Made by a program: the position numbers and the translations under genes
The notes under the pieces: model-generated
Seen by the model: only the letters and a program-made list of their open reading frames with translations
Database searches by the model: none
Told to the model about the DNA's origin: nothing
Assembly: GCA_964630235.1 (NCBI GenBank)
Contig: CAZVUO010000002.1
Span: 62,001 to 126,000, forward strand
DNA from: JBFLYH01 sp964630235
Lineage (GTDB): Bacteria > Oederibacteriota > JAAXVQ01 > JAUVAV01
DNA length: 64,000 bases
Direction: 5' to 3'
Shown here: piece by piece, positions 27,356-34,851 of the stretch
How the letters are laid out: each line of letters opens with the position of its first letter
Position numbering within the stretch: the stretch's first letter is position 1

Positions 27356-28460
27356 GGGGACGGAGTTAAATTATTAAACTAAGTCCCCGCTCCTTCGCCA
27401 CACGTGCACCGATCTTCATTAAATAGCCTACTGCCGGCCGGCTGACATTCAAGTACCTGGCAATATCAATTCCACTTAAACCGAGCATATTATACCCCCA
27501 AAATGCCAATAATGCTCTGGCCGTCGTAGGCATATTCCCCCGGCCACGACGTCTTAGCGTATCAAGATCGATCTCCAGGTTCCGGCATATTGCCCCGGCA
27601 GCGCGTTCTATGCCCCACCCCGCTCTCTTAAGTTTTTCCCTTTTCAAAACTTCCTCCTCGGCCCGCTTCAACGCTTGCTTGACAAACTCATCATCTCCAA
27701 GAATCAGTTCATCCCCACGCCAATATTCTCCGTTTTTCCGAGCCTCGCCCGGGCTATCCCAAAATCCGCCTTTACGCTTTAGAGAACCACCGGTAAGTTC
27801 TCCCCGCCTGCCGATCTGCCATCCGTCTTCAACAAACTTGCGATAGGCTTTTATGGCACACCCTTTCGTTTTTCCGAAATGTCCTAATATTTCGTCCCTC
27901 GCCTGCCAGCTATGCCGCCTCCTCCCAACCAGCGCCGAGTGACCACCCCAAGGATAGTCGTCGAGTTCTTTAAGCGTCTTGATTATTTTGGTACGCACGG
28001 GGTTTAGGTGGATATAGCGGACCAGTTCCAGCAAATAGGGTTCTGCTTGGCAAAGGATGGACTTGTATCGGTTTTGATACAAATACCCCGTACGTTTGTG
28101 CCGGTGGTTGAAATATATGGCATAACCGGTCAGTAACTTTCTGGCAAATTGGCTGAGAGCTTTTTCAGAGGAACGAACGAGGAGGTGAATGTGGTTGGTC
28201 ATCAGCACCCAAGCGAAGCACTGACAACCGGTTTGAGCCAACGCCTTCTCCAACCGGCGCAAGAACTCGTCGCGGTCGTGGTTATCTTTAAAGAGCGCGG
28301 TCTTATTTAGGCCGCGTGTGATCAGGTGGTAGATGGCACCCGGGAGATTTAATCGCCGCTGCCTGGCCATGCTTAGTTTGACAGGCGAGGGCAGCTCAAA
28401 ATTGCGTGGTTTTTAAATTTATTTTCAGGCCATCTAACTTAATATTTTAACTCCGTCCCC
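27356..28460 (-). mobile_element. RAYT-1 element with inverted ends
   Basis: The left end GGGGACGGAGTTAAATTATT (from 27356) and the right end, ending in AATATTTTAACTCCGTCCCC at 28460, are near-perfect inverted repeats around the RAYT gene. The gene's stop is within 10 bases of the left end. This is the organisation expected of a REP-associated tyrosine transposase. Confidence 0.75.
27366..28370 (-). CDS. REP-associated tyrosine transposase (RAYT, TnpA_REP), copy 1
   Basis: A 334-residue Y1 HUH single-strand transposase of the IS200-related RAYT class. The metal-binding HUH motif is in MTNHIHLLVRS, and the probable catalytic Tyr lies in LLTGYAIYFNHRHKRTGYLYQ. The conserved YHLITRGLN and LVRYIHLNPVR stretches are typical. 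The C-terminal 60 residues (YNMLGLSGIDIARYLNVSRPAVGYL) form a helix-turn-helix that probably recognises the palindromic REP ends. RAYTs cut and move short palindromes. The reading frame is intact, so it may be active. It is a homologue of the gene at 36351-37355 but clearly not identical. Confidence 0.93.
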   Translation of the reverse strand: MARQRRLNLPGAIYHLITRGLNKTALFKDNHDRDEFLRRLEKALAQTGCQCFAWVLMTNHIHLLVRSSEKALSQFARKLLTGYAIYFNHRHKRTGYLYQNRYKSILCQAEPYLLELVRYIHLNPVRTKIIKTLKELDDYPWGGHSALVGRRRHSWQARDEILGHFGKTKGCAIKAYRKFVEDGWQIGRRGELTGGSLKRKGGFWDSPGEARKNGEYWRGDELILGDDEFVKQALKRAEEEVLKREKLKRAGWGIERAAGAICRNLEIDLDTLRRRGRGNMPTTARALLAFWGYNMLGLSGIDIARYLNVSRPAVGYLMKIGARVAKERGLSLII

Positions 28461-28697
28461 AGAATCCCTCATGGGATTAGACAGGTCTCGAAGGATTTTC
28501 ATGCGGGATTTATTTGGAAGTGCACCCCTCTTTCCTAAAGAGGGGCGGGGGAGATTACTCATCATCCATTTAATCCCCTCTCCCTTGAGGGGAGAGGGCG
28601 AGGGAGAGGGTGAAGGGCCTCGCCGAAACAGGTCCTCGCCCCCGAACGACGTTAAGTTACTATTTCACCAGTGGCCTGGATTTCCCCCACTGATCGG
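28371..28697. other. intergenic repeat cluster between RAYT-1 and the BrnT-like locus
   Basis: No gene is seen. The stretch holds the right end of RAYT-1, an imperfect palindrome (CCCCTCTCCCTT with GAGGGGAGAGGG, 28575-28597, then AGGGAGAGGG) of a type widely seen as interspersed repeats in bacteria, and one copy of the TTACTATTTCACCAGTG repeat at 28651-28673. Confidence 0.6.
28651..28673 (+). repeat. TTACTATTTCACCAGTG repeat, copy 1
   Basis: Shares GTTAAGTTACTATTTCACCA with 33434-33461 and AAGTTACTATTTCACCAGTG with 29493-29519. It probably belongs to the transposon-end-like interspersed repeats of this genome. Confidence 0.65.
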
Positions 28698-28970
28698 TTA
28701 TTTGGGCGCTTCTTTTAGGCTGCCGGAAACGTATTTGTGCAGAATGCTCGAGATCAAGGTCTGGTACGGCAAGCCTTCGGTCATGGCTTTCATTTGCAGT
28801 CCGAGCAGGTCCTGCTCGGACAGGCGGATGTTGATCCGTTTGTTCTTGACCAGCGCGGCTTTGGCGTAGGCGCTATATTTTCGCAGCTTGCGCTTGACCT
28901 GCGGCACGGATCTCATCTCGCCCCGCCCGTAAGCCGCTAGCAAGGCTTTTTCTTCTTTGTTCAGTTTCAT
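28698..28970 (-). CDS. ribbon-helix-helix (CopG/BrnA-like) antitoxin
   Basis: A 90-residue basic protein. The C-terminal half (KNKRINIRLSEQDLLGLQMK followed by a second helix ending ILHKYVSG) is a ribbon-helix-helix DNA-binding fold as in CopG/BrnA antitoxins. The N-terminal half is a Lys/Glu-rich helix. It is encoded 4 nt after the stop of a BrnT-like toxin gene. In such type II modules the antitoxin neutralises the toxin and represses the shared promoter. Antitoxin after toxin is the usual brnTA order. Confidence 0.85.
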   Translation of the reverse strand: MKLNKEEKALLAAYGRGEMRSVPQVKRKLRKYSAYAKAALVKNKRINIRLSEQDLLGLQMKAMTEGLPYQTLISSILHKYVSGSLKEAPK

Positions 28971-28974
28971 GCTC

Positions 28975-29253
28975 TCACCTGTGCAAATAGTGTCTAGTGG
29001 CCTTCCGGCTCGGAATGATCGTTTTCAGGAATATGTATCTTTCGCCCTCAACAAAGGGGACCAAATAAGCGTAATCGCCGTGGGCCACAACGAATATCTT
29101 TTGTCCGGGATATTTTTTCTGGTCATGATGCGCCAGAATATCCAATAGATTGCCGCAACTTATCTCGGCCAGGATATCCTCGAAAGCGACTCCCCTGCTC
29201 TCTCTTAAGAGCTGGTTCTTCGCCGCGTCCCAGGCATATTCCGGTATGATCAT
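28975..29253 (-). CDS. BrnT-like toxin
   Basis: A 92-residue protein with the small alpha/beta RelE-related fold pattern of BrnT: WDAAKNQLLRESRGVAFEDI, then KIFVVAHGDYAYLVPFVEG and a C-terminal YIFLKTIIPSRKATRHYL in which the basic/aromatic residues resemble the RNase face. It is a likely ribosome-independent mRNA interferase. The start is the ATG at 29253 with AAGGAT upstream; an extension to 29316 is unlikely. The pair with the downstream ribbon-helix-helix gene forms a toxin-antitoxin operon. Confidence 0.8.
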   Translation of the reverse strand: MIIPEYAWDAAKNQLLRESRGVAFEDILAEISCGNLLDILAHHDQKKYPGQKIFVVAHGDYAYLVPFVEGERYIFLKTIIPSRKATRHYLHR

Positions 29254-29282
29254 ATTGTATCCTTTTGTGTGCTTTTTGTCAA
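29254..29282 (-). promoter_or_regulatory. near-consensus promoter abutting the BrnT-like start codon
   Basis: TTGACA (29282-29277), a 17-nt spacer and TACAAT (29259-29254) match the sigma-70 consensus at 11 of 12 positions. The -10 box touches the ATG at 29253. A transcript starting at the usual distance would begin inside the coding region, so either the start site is unusual or the box is fortuitous. Confidence 0.5.
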
Positions 29283-29692
29283 CATAGCACCGACACGAGG
29301 CCCTTACGCTGTACAACAGCCAAGTGGGTTGACGATCGATTAGACCGGTAAGGGGGGTTTTTATTGCGGATTGATTTACATTGATCTACTGTTCACCTGT
29401 TCTACTGTTCAACTGCTCTGCCCCGCGACCATTGCGGGGCCGGAGAGGGTGAACGGTCTTTCCGAAATAAGTCCGGCGTCTCCCGATTGAGGCAAGTTAC
29501 TATTTCACCAGTGTCCCGCACCCTTATTTTTCAGTCACGATTACACCTTAATTCATTTGACATTTTCACTACGTCCCCAATCACATCATGATATAGTAAA
29601 TGGTATTTTTCACCCGGGTTCAGGTCCGACGGGCGGGGCGGAAGCCGGCCAGGACGAAGGGATCTGCCATTTTTCCGAGAGGCAGGGGCAAT
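29283..29692. other. intergenic region upstream of the BspA-type gene
   Basis: About 410 bases without a gene. It holds a GAGAGGGTGAACGG-containing stretch resembling 28604-28650, a second TTACTATTTCACCAGTG copy (29493-29519) and a TTTGACATTTTCACTACGTCC repeat at 29558-29580 (20-base core TTTGACATTTTCACTACGTC). ATGATATAGTAAATGG near 29586 may hold a -10 box for the plus-strand gene. Confidence 0.5.
29493..29519 (+). repeat. TTACTATTTCACCAGTG repeat, copy 2
   Basis: Contains CAAGTTACTATTTCACCAGT followed by GTCCCG. The same core is found at 28651 and 33434, always on the plus strand. Confidence 0.65.
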
Positions 29693-31759
29693 ATGCGGCG
29701 ATGGACACGGTTGGTCGTACTGACGTTTTTAGTAAGCCTGGTCTCAGGCTGGGCCTGGGCAGCCACGGCGGATTATTTCATCATCACGGTGAAAACCGAC
29801 AATACCGGGAGCTCGGCGTCGAACGCCTTCTCCCTTCCCACCACGGGCGGCGGATACAACTATGACGTGGACCTGGAGGGGCTGGACAGCTGGGCGTATA
29901 CCGGCATCACGGGCAACACGACCTGTGTCTACGCCGCGCCGGGAACGTACACCCTCCGCATCCGGGGTACGTTTCCGAGGATTTATTTCAACAATACCGG
30001 CGATGCGCTGAAGATACTATCGATCGACCAATGGGGCACGGGCGTCTGGGCCTCCATGGGCCATGCGTTTCACGGCTGCGCCAACCTGACGGGCCAGGCC
30101 GTGGACACGCCCAATCTGACCGCGGTCACGGACCTGAGCTACATGTTCGCCGGCGGATCGCTCTATTTCGGCACGACCGTGAACGCCAACACCTTCGACC
30201 AGGCCATCGGGAACTGGAACACGGCCCATGTCACCAACCTGGAGGGGATGTTCAAGAACGCTCTGTTCAACCAACCCATCGGGACCTGGGACACTTCCAA
30301 CGTCACGAACCTGTCGAGTATGTTCATGAACGCGCTGGCTTTCAACCAGGACCTTAATGCCTGGGATACGGGCAGCGTGACGAACATGAGCAACATGTTC
30401 AAGTACGCCGTGGCCTTCAACGGGCCGATCGGGAGCTGGGACACGTCCGGCGTGACGACGATGCTCGGCATGTTTTACCAGGCCAACGCGTTCAACCAGA
30501 ACCTCAACGCCTGGGACGTGTCCCATGTGACCACCATGGTCCAGATGTTCTTTCAAGCCAGTGCGTTCAACCAGCCCCTCGGAAACTGGCAGACCGGAAA
30601 CGTGACCACCATGTCGAGCATGTTTAACGGCGCGCGTGCGTTCAACCAGGACATCGGGAGCTGGGACACGAGCCACGTGACCACCATGCACCAAATGTTC
30701 ACCTCCGCGGTTGCCTTCAACCAGAACATCAACGCGTGGAACGTGTCCCAGGTGACGGATATGGGCAGCATGTTTCTCGGCGCCGGCGCCTTCAACCAGC
30801 CGTTGGACGGGTGGAACACGAGCGCGGTGACCGACATGGGCAACATGTTCAGGAGCGCCGCGGCTTTCAACCAGCCCCTCGGCGCCTGGAACACCGGCGC
30901 GGTGACCGACATGAGCTACATGTTTTTCGGAGCCACGGCGTTCAACCAACCCCTCGGCACGTGGGATACCGGCGCGGTTCTCGACATGAGCGGTATGTTT
31001 TTCATCGCCACGGCGTTCGACCAGCCCCTCGGCGCCTGGAACACGGCGGGCGTGTTGACCATGGCGTCCATGTTCCAAAGCGCACTCTCCTTCAACCAGG
31101 ACCTTGGCGCCTGGGACACGGGAAACGTGAACACCATGACCGCCATGTTTGCCAACGCCGCGGCCTTCGACCAGGATCTCGGCGCCTGGGATATCACGTC
31201 CCTGCTCGATGCCGCCGCCATGTTCGTTGGCCATGCCCTTTCGCTGGCGAACTACGAGGGGCTGTTGAACGGCTGGGGCGTGCAGAACGTCCAGAACAAC
31301 GTGGTCTTCGACGGCGGGGACAGCCAGTATGCGGGGTTTGCCGCCACCACGCGCCGCAATGCCCTGATCTTGAACAAAGGCTGGACCATCACGGACGGCG
31401 GCCTGTATACCACCCCCACCGCGACGCCCACCATCACCCCGACGCCCGACGCCACGTTGGCCCCCACGCCGCGCAACCCCCTGGCGGACGTGGACCTGAC
31501 CGGCAGGCTGTTCCTGGTTTATCCCAATCCCGGACGCGATCGGATCCATTTCCTGGTCAATCCCGAGCATCCGGCGGCTGTGAAGATCGAGCTGTTCAAC
31601 CTGGGAGGAGAGCGGGTGTCCGTGGTGGAGGAATCCGTGGCCGCCGGAAAGAACACCGTGGCGTGGGATTGCCGCCAGGTTGCGCCCGGCCTGTACCTGG
31701 CGCAAATCTATCTGGACGGCCGGAAGATCGGCACGGCCAAGGTGGCGGTGGCGAGATAA
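29693..31759 (+). CDS. BspA-family surface protein with DUF285 repeats and T9SS-like C-terminal domain
   Basis: A 688-residue precursor. The signal peptide MRRWTRLVVLTFLVSLVSGW precedes 14 tandem 25-residue DUF285 (BspA/Mycoplasma lipoprotein-type leucine-rich) repeats with the pattern FNQxLxxWDTxxVTxMxxMF. A PTATPTITPTPD linker and a C-terminal domain (FLVYPNPGRDRIHFLV, ELFNLGGERVSVV, AWDCRQVAPGLYLAQI, end KVAVAR) follow. BspA-type repeats occur in adhesins and cell-surface proteins. The ATG at 29693 with GAGGCAGGGG fits better than one at 29600. It is GC-rich, unlike its repeat-rich surroundings. Confidence 0.92.
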   Translation: MRRWTRLVVLTFLVSLVSGWAWAATADYFIITVKTDNTGSSASNAFSLPTTGGGYNYDVDLEGLDSWAYTGITGNTTCVYAAPGTYTLRIRGTFPRIYFNNTGDALKILSIDQWGTGVWASMGHAFHGCANLTGQAVDTPNLTAVTDLSYMFAGGSLYFGTTVNANTFDQAIGNWNTAHVTNLEGMFKNALFNQPIGTWDTSNVTNLSSMFMNALAFNQDLNAWDTGSVTNMSNMFKYAVAFNGPIGSWDTSGVTTMLGMFYQANAFNQNLNAWDVSHVTTMVQMFFQASAFNQPLGNWQTGNVTTMSSMFNGARAFNQDIGSWDTSHVTTMHQMFTSAVAFNQNINAWNVSQVTDMGSMFLGAGAFNQPLDGWNTSAVTDMGNMFRSAAAFNQPLGAWNTGAVTDMSYMFFGATAFNQPLGTWDTGAVLDMSGMFFIATAFDQPLGAWNTAGVLTMASMFQSALSFNQDLGAWDTGNVNTMTAMFANAAAFDQDLGAWDITSLLDAAAMFVGHALSLANYEGLLNGWGVQNVQNNVVFDGGDSQYAGFAATTRRNALILNKGWTITDGGLYTTPTATPTITPTPDATLAPTPRNPLADVDLTGRLFLVYPNPGRDRIHFLVNPEHPAAVKIELFNLGGERVSVVEESVAAGKNTVAWDCRQVAPGLYLAQIYLDGRKIGTAKVAVAR
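30190..31240 (+). repeat. 14 tandem 75-bp coding repeats (DUF285)
   Basis: Each unit encodes 25 residues starting FNQ/FDQ and ending MF plus 3-5 residues. The units are diverged at DNA level (for example the cores AACCAGGACCTT and AACCAGCCCCTC), so the array is old rather than freshly amplified. Confidence 0.85.
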
Positions 31760-31785
31760 GCGGGTTCGACCAGGTATGATCAGTC

Positions 31786-31840
31786 GTCTGGCACTTTTCT
31801 CCGCTAAGTCCTAAACGAATAAACGTCCCCGATCACCGAT
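31786..31840 (+). repeat. GGCAC...GCTAAGTCCTAAA...ACGTCCCC interspersed repeat
   Basis: Contains CCGCTAAGTCCTAAACGAAT followed by AAACGTCCCC. It is related to copies at 36230-36280, 36285-36321 and within the 133-bp direct repeats. Confidence 0.6.
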
Positions 31841-32001
31841 CACGTTCGTCGCCCCGGTGCAAACCGGGGCCCAGTATGCGTCTTAAAACACCTGCTGGAT
31901 TCCGGCCGGTCATTTATCCGTGTGCAGCGGTGGCTAATGTATTTAGCGTCAGTGGCAGGAATTCCCGGTCATTTTGACATTTTACCTACGTCCTGGCATA
32001 T

Positions 32002-32262
32002 TCAGGCGACTTTGTTTTCGAGTTTGGTTACGCGGCGTTCGAGGCTGGAAAACTCATCACGGTCAATTTTTTGCTTCAAGCCAATCTTGATCTCGGTCTG
32101 GCCTTCATGCAAAAGCGCGATCTGTTCTTTTACAGAAGCAAACTCGGAGTCCAGCTTATCGCTCAAATGCATAACCCCTTCGGCGACCTTCTGAACTTGG
32201 CTGGTAAAATTCTCGACCACTGTTTTAAATTCGCTCATGGTGATTTTACCCTCTTCCGTCAT
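32002..32262 (-). CDS. small coiled-coil protein of unknown function
   Basis: An 86-residue protein that is almost entirely predicted alpha-helical with heptad spacing: VVENFTSQVQKVAEGVMHLS, then EFASVKEQIALLHEGQTEIK and a C-terminal SSLERRVTKLENKV. There is no Cys, no signal peptide and no membrane segment. GGGAGG lies 7 nt before the ATG, so it is likely expressed. It stands alone among repeats. Small coiled-coil proteins like this can be oligomerising accessory proteins; no specific role is indicated. Confidence 0.7.
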   Translation of the reverse strand: MTEEGKITMSEFKTVVENFTSQVQKVAEGVMHLSDKLDSEFASVKEQIALLHEGQTEIKIGLKQKIDRDEFSSLERRVTKLENKVA

Positions 32263-32348
32263 CTTTTCGCCTCCCAATTTTGTGGGAATGGGCCTGTTCT
32301 GTCAATGCCAATTCCATACCTATAGACCGGCAGAGGCGAAAATCCATG

Positions 32349-32481
32349 CACGTTTTGTGTTTGCTTATTGTCTTTCTTTGCGGCTTAGCGGCTTGGCGTG
32401 AGGCTGTTTTTAGCTATTAAACGCAATTGCTGCCTGGCATCTTTCGCGCTAAAGTCCTAAAGGAATCAATGTCCCCTATCA
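32349..32481 (+). repeat. 133-bp direct repeat, left copy (flanks higBA)
   Basis: It begins CACGTTTTGTGTTTGCTTAT and ends AATGTCCCCTATCA. It is identical to 33469-33601 except for one base (GCGGCTTGG versus GCAGCTTGG). It includes the GCTAAAGTCCTAAAGGAATC interspersed repeat. Confidence 0.9.
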
Positions 32482-32501
32482 GTGTCCCGCATTCCCTCGG
32501 A

Positions 32502-32822
32502 TCATGCTGCATGCGTGTGATGGCCCAGGGTCGGAAGCCGAAGGTATTGGTTCCGACCTTTGCGGCCATGCTGCATTTTCGCCACCTCCAGGTCGTATTT
32601 GGCCTGCAGGTTCATCCAAAACTCCGGTGAATTGCCGAAATAGCGCCCGAGCCGCAAGGCGGTATCGGCGGTCACAGCCCGTTTCCCGCGCATGATCTCG
32701 CTGATCCGGATACAGGGCACCTGGATGTCCTTGGCCAGACGGTACTGGGTGATCTTCATGGGCTTTAGAAATTCTTCAGCCAATATCTCGCCTGGATGGA
32801 CGGGCATTATTTTTTTATTCAT
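32502..32822 (-). CDS. higA: HigA-type antitoxin
   Basis: A 106-residue XRE-family helix-turn-helix protein of the HigA/VapI type. The start MNKKIMPVHPGEILAEEFLK is the hallmark of this subfamily, followed by the HTH KITQYRLAKDIQVPCIRISE and ALRLGRYFGNSPEFWMNLQA. It neutralises HigB and represses the operon. It is encoded 4 nt after the stop of higB. Since higB is disrupted by an element, this antitoxin is now effectively orphaned. The ORF is intact and its start has the GGGGATGAAACC context of the preceding stop. Confidence 0.92.
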   Translation of the reverse strand: MNKKIMPVHPGEILAEEFLKPMKITQYRLAKDIQVPCIRISEIMRGKRAVTADTALRLGRYFGNSPEFWMNLQAKYDLEVAKMQHGRKGRNQYLRLPTLGHHTHAA

Positions 32823-32826
32823 GGTT

Positions 32827-33238
32827 TCATCCCCTGTGATAATCAACGATTTCGACATTATAGGCGCAATGGTCCTGCCATTGAAAGCATATGCGGTATT
32901 GGCGGTTGATCCTGATACTGTACCAGCCCAACCGGTCGCCCTTGAGCGCCTCCAACCGGTTGCCAGGCGGAACCTCCAGGTCATTCAGGTCGACCGCCGC
33001 ATCCAGCAACCAGAGTTTGCGCATGGAGCCCCCCGGGCAAAGCCCGGGGTACCAACTGCAACCCTCGCTACCCCCTCTTGGCGACATCCCCGGAGCAGCG
33101 ATTCCGCATTCACCCCCGAGCAAGCTCGGGGTACCCTGCGGAGGGGATGGCACTGCGCTGGATGCTCTGCGGGAGCCTCCGCGAGACCTCGCCCCGGTAA
33201 ATCCCGCTGGTTTGCCGGCATCGAAAGCTCTTGATCAT
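32827..33238 (-). pseudogene. higB: HigB-type toxin gene split by a 120-bp element
   Basis: The N-terminal half MIKSFRCRQTSGIYRGEVSR (ATG at 33238) runs to QRSA, then enters the inserted element and stops. The C-terminal half MRKLWLLDAAVDLNDLEVPP through ICFQWQDHCAYNVEIVDYHR continues beyond the element to the TGA at 32827. Together they are a complete RelE/HigB mRNA interferase of about 95 residues. The 124-bp insertion shifts the frame. A C-terminal fragment could still be read through the element from a GTG at 33153, giving a chimeric 108-residue protein without the HigB N-terminus. The toxin is probably inactive unless the insert is removed. Confidence 0.9.
33023..33150 (+). repeat. CCAT-target hairpin element, copy 4 (inserted in higB)
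   Basis: ATGG borders are at 33023-33026 and 33147-33150, period 124 bp. Both hairpins are intact (CCCCGGGC-AAA-GCCCGGGG and CCCCGAGC-AA-GCTCGGGG). It is inserted at the higB codons GCC-ATG. Confidence 0.9.
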
Positions 33239-33285
33239 AATAATATCCCTTCCCGTTATTATCGTCAAGCGTTATTATGAAACAG
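33239..33285 (-). promoter_or_regulatory. higBA promoter with operator-like repeats
   Basis: TTGACG (33268-33263), 17 nt, TATTAT (33245-33240), then T and the higB ATG. ATAATAACG occurs twice as a direct repeat around the -35 box, and CATAATAA upstream is inverted as TTATTATG at the start codon, as expected for a HigA operator. Confidence 0.6.
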
Positions 33286-33433
33286 CTGCCGAGGATATAT
33301 TAACCGTCACGGGATTAGACAGATTTTAATTGATTTTAATGCGGGGAATTTTGAATAAACGGGTAAGTCCAAGGCCACCATACGAAAATGCCGAAATCCC
33401 TTTGGTGTCTGCCGATTTTAAAAAGCCAAAAGC

Positions 33434-33461
33434 GTTAAGTTACTATTTCACCAGTGTCCCG
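33434..33461 (+). repeat. TTACTATTTCACCAGTG repeat, copy 3
   Basis: GTTAAGTTACTATTTCACCA followed by GTGTCCCG. It lies 7 bases from the right 133-bp direct repeat. Confidence 0.65.
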
Positions 33462-33468
33462 AAATTCA

Positions 33469-33601
33469 CACGTTTTGTGTTTGCTTATTGTCTTTCTTTG
33501 CGGCTTAGCAGCTTGGCGTGAGGCTGTTTTTAGCTATTAAACGCAATTGCTGCCTGGCATCTTTCGCGCTAAAGTCCTAAAGGAATCAATGTCCCCTATC
33601 A
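33469..33601 (+). repeat. 133-bp direct repeat, right copy (flanks higBA)
   Basis: Matches 32349-32481 in the same orientation with a single mismatch. The two copies bracket higA, the broken higB and its promoter. Confidence 0.9.
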
Positions 33602-33654
33602 CCTATCACTACTCTGGCAGCTTTAGCGTATTGGCGGGGGGTAATTTTCAAGAC

Positions 33655-34851
33655 TTAGTTGTCGGATCTGCTCTTTTTTTCTCTTTTATTTAAAAACCAT
33701 AATAAAAACAGGCTTACAACAAGTATGCTCACTGCCACCAACAGCATAACCATCAAATCAGGGGTCAATCTATAGAAACTAATACCATGATTCGCAAACT
33801 TATTGGCAAGCCATTTACCGCCCACTGCAAGTATAATCATCATAAAATATATCAGGACTGTATACGATATTAAAACCTCCGTATGAGTATCTTTATGATT
33901 TTTGTCTGTATTTTCGGGTTTGGCCGGCACTTCATCAATAACGGGCGCAGATATAGCGGATTTAGAATCGCTTGCTGCTGGAGATTGGGTTTCGGGTTTT
34001 TGAAGCTCAGGCGTATTCTTTTTGATAAACGCATTTTCAACAGCAATTAGAGGCGGAATATTGTATTTAGTCAATTCATCAGAATCAATCGCACCCAACG
34101 CCGCGATTAACGCTCCCCGTATTTCAGGCATTGTTTCCCGTTTCAATTCGTTTAAAATAATTGGAACAGCCGCTTTTGCCTTTGGTCCCATTTTTTCCAA
34201 TGCTTCTATCATTATCAGTTTCACTTTCCAATAAGGACATTCGGCAAGGTTTTCTATTATTTTCGAAACAGCATCAGGTGTATTACGTATCCAGATTTTA
34301 AAATCCCCCTCTAATTCAAAGTATGTTCTTGGTCGTTGCTTTGGGTGTAATAATTCGGGAAATTGTTCGGGCTTAATCTCTTCCAGATCAATAATAACTT
34401 TTATACTGTTCGGGTTTATATTTGGAACATCCATGGGTCTCATCTTTTCCAATGCAACCAAAGCAGACTTGCGCACTTCTGGGCTGGCATCGTCCATGGC
34501 TTTCATCAATATCGTCAATGCTTTGGGACCCATTTTCCCCAAAGCCTTCACAACAGCCCGCCGAACCTCCGCATCCATGTCTTTCATTGCGTTTTCCAGC
34601 GCCGAATAAGCCCCAACGGCTTCTTTACCCATGGCGCCAAGCGCTTCAACCGCTGATTGCCTGATCCCTGCAAATTTTGCATCCAAAAGGTTTATTAAAG
34701 CAGATACCGCATCTTTTTTCATTTTACCCAAGGCAATAATCATGTCGTGCCTGTGGTGATATTGATTATTCTCGTCCCGGATAAAACTAAGCATTTCCGG
34801 AATATCATCGGCTGTAAAGGTGGTTCTCAAAATATCATTGGGTTCAAACAT
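33655..34851 (-). CDS. HEAT-repeat protein with two C-terminal membrane helices
   Basis: A 398-residue protein. Residues 1-260 are HEAT/PBS-lyase-type repeats, for example AVEALGAMGKEAVGAYSALE and AVVKALGKMGPKALTILMKA. A Pro/Ser/Lys-rich linker follows at about 275-315. Two membrane segments follow near 325-345 (LISYTVLIYFMMIILAVG) and 365-390 (LMVMLLVAVSILVVSLFLLW), and the tail is basic. It is likely a cytoplasmic protein-interaction platform anchored to the membrane. Its AT-rich codon use differs from the GC-rich core genes and suggests acquisition. It is a single gene with no recognisable partner. The weak upstream context makes the start (ATG at 34851) only moderately certain. Confidence 0.82.
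   Translation of the reverse strand: MFEPNDILRTTFTADDIPEMLSFIRDENNQYHHRHDMIIALGKMKKDAVSALINLLDAKFAGIRQSAVEALGAMGKEAVGAYSALENAMKDMDAEVRRAVVKALGKMGPKALTILMKAMDDASPEVRKSALVALEKMRPMDVPNINPNSIKVIIDLEEIKPEQFPELLHPKQRPRTYFELEGDFKIWIRNTPDAVSKIIENLAECPYWKVKLIMIEALEKMGPKAKAAVPIILNELKRETMPEIRGALIAALGAIDSDELTKYNIPPLIAVENAFIKKNTPELQKPETQSPAASDSKSAISAPVIDEVPAKPENTDKNHKDTHTEVLISYTVLIYFMMIILAVGGKWLANKFANHGISFYRLTPDLMVMLLVAVSILVVSLFLLWFLNKREKKSRSDN

Larger units (their letters stand above)
33286..33654. other. intergenic repeat region downstream of the HEAT-repeat gene
   Basis: About 370 bases without a gene. It holds the third TTACTATTTCACCAGTG copy (33434-33461) and the right 133-bp direct repeat (33469-33601). 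AT-rich. Confidence 0.55.

Noticed and set aside
28575..28610. CRISPR-like repeats
   Set aside because: It is a single palindromic interspersed repeat without regular spacers; no cas genes occur in the window.
30017..31705. 562-residue open frame on the minus strand
   Set aside because: Antisense to the BspA-type repeats and mirrors their 75-bp periodicity, so it is a shadow.
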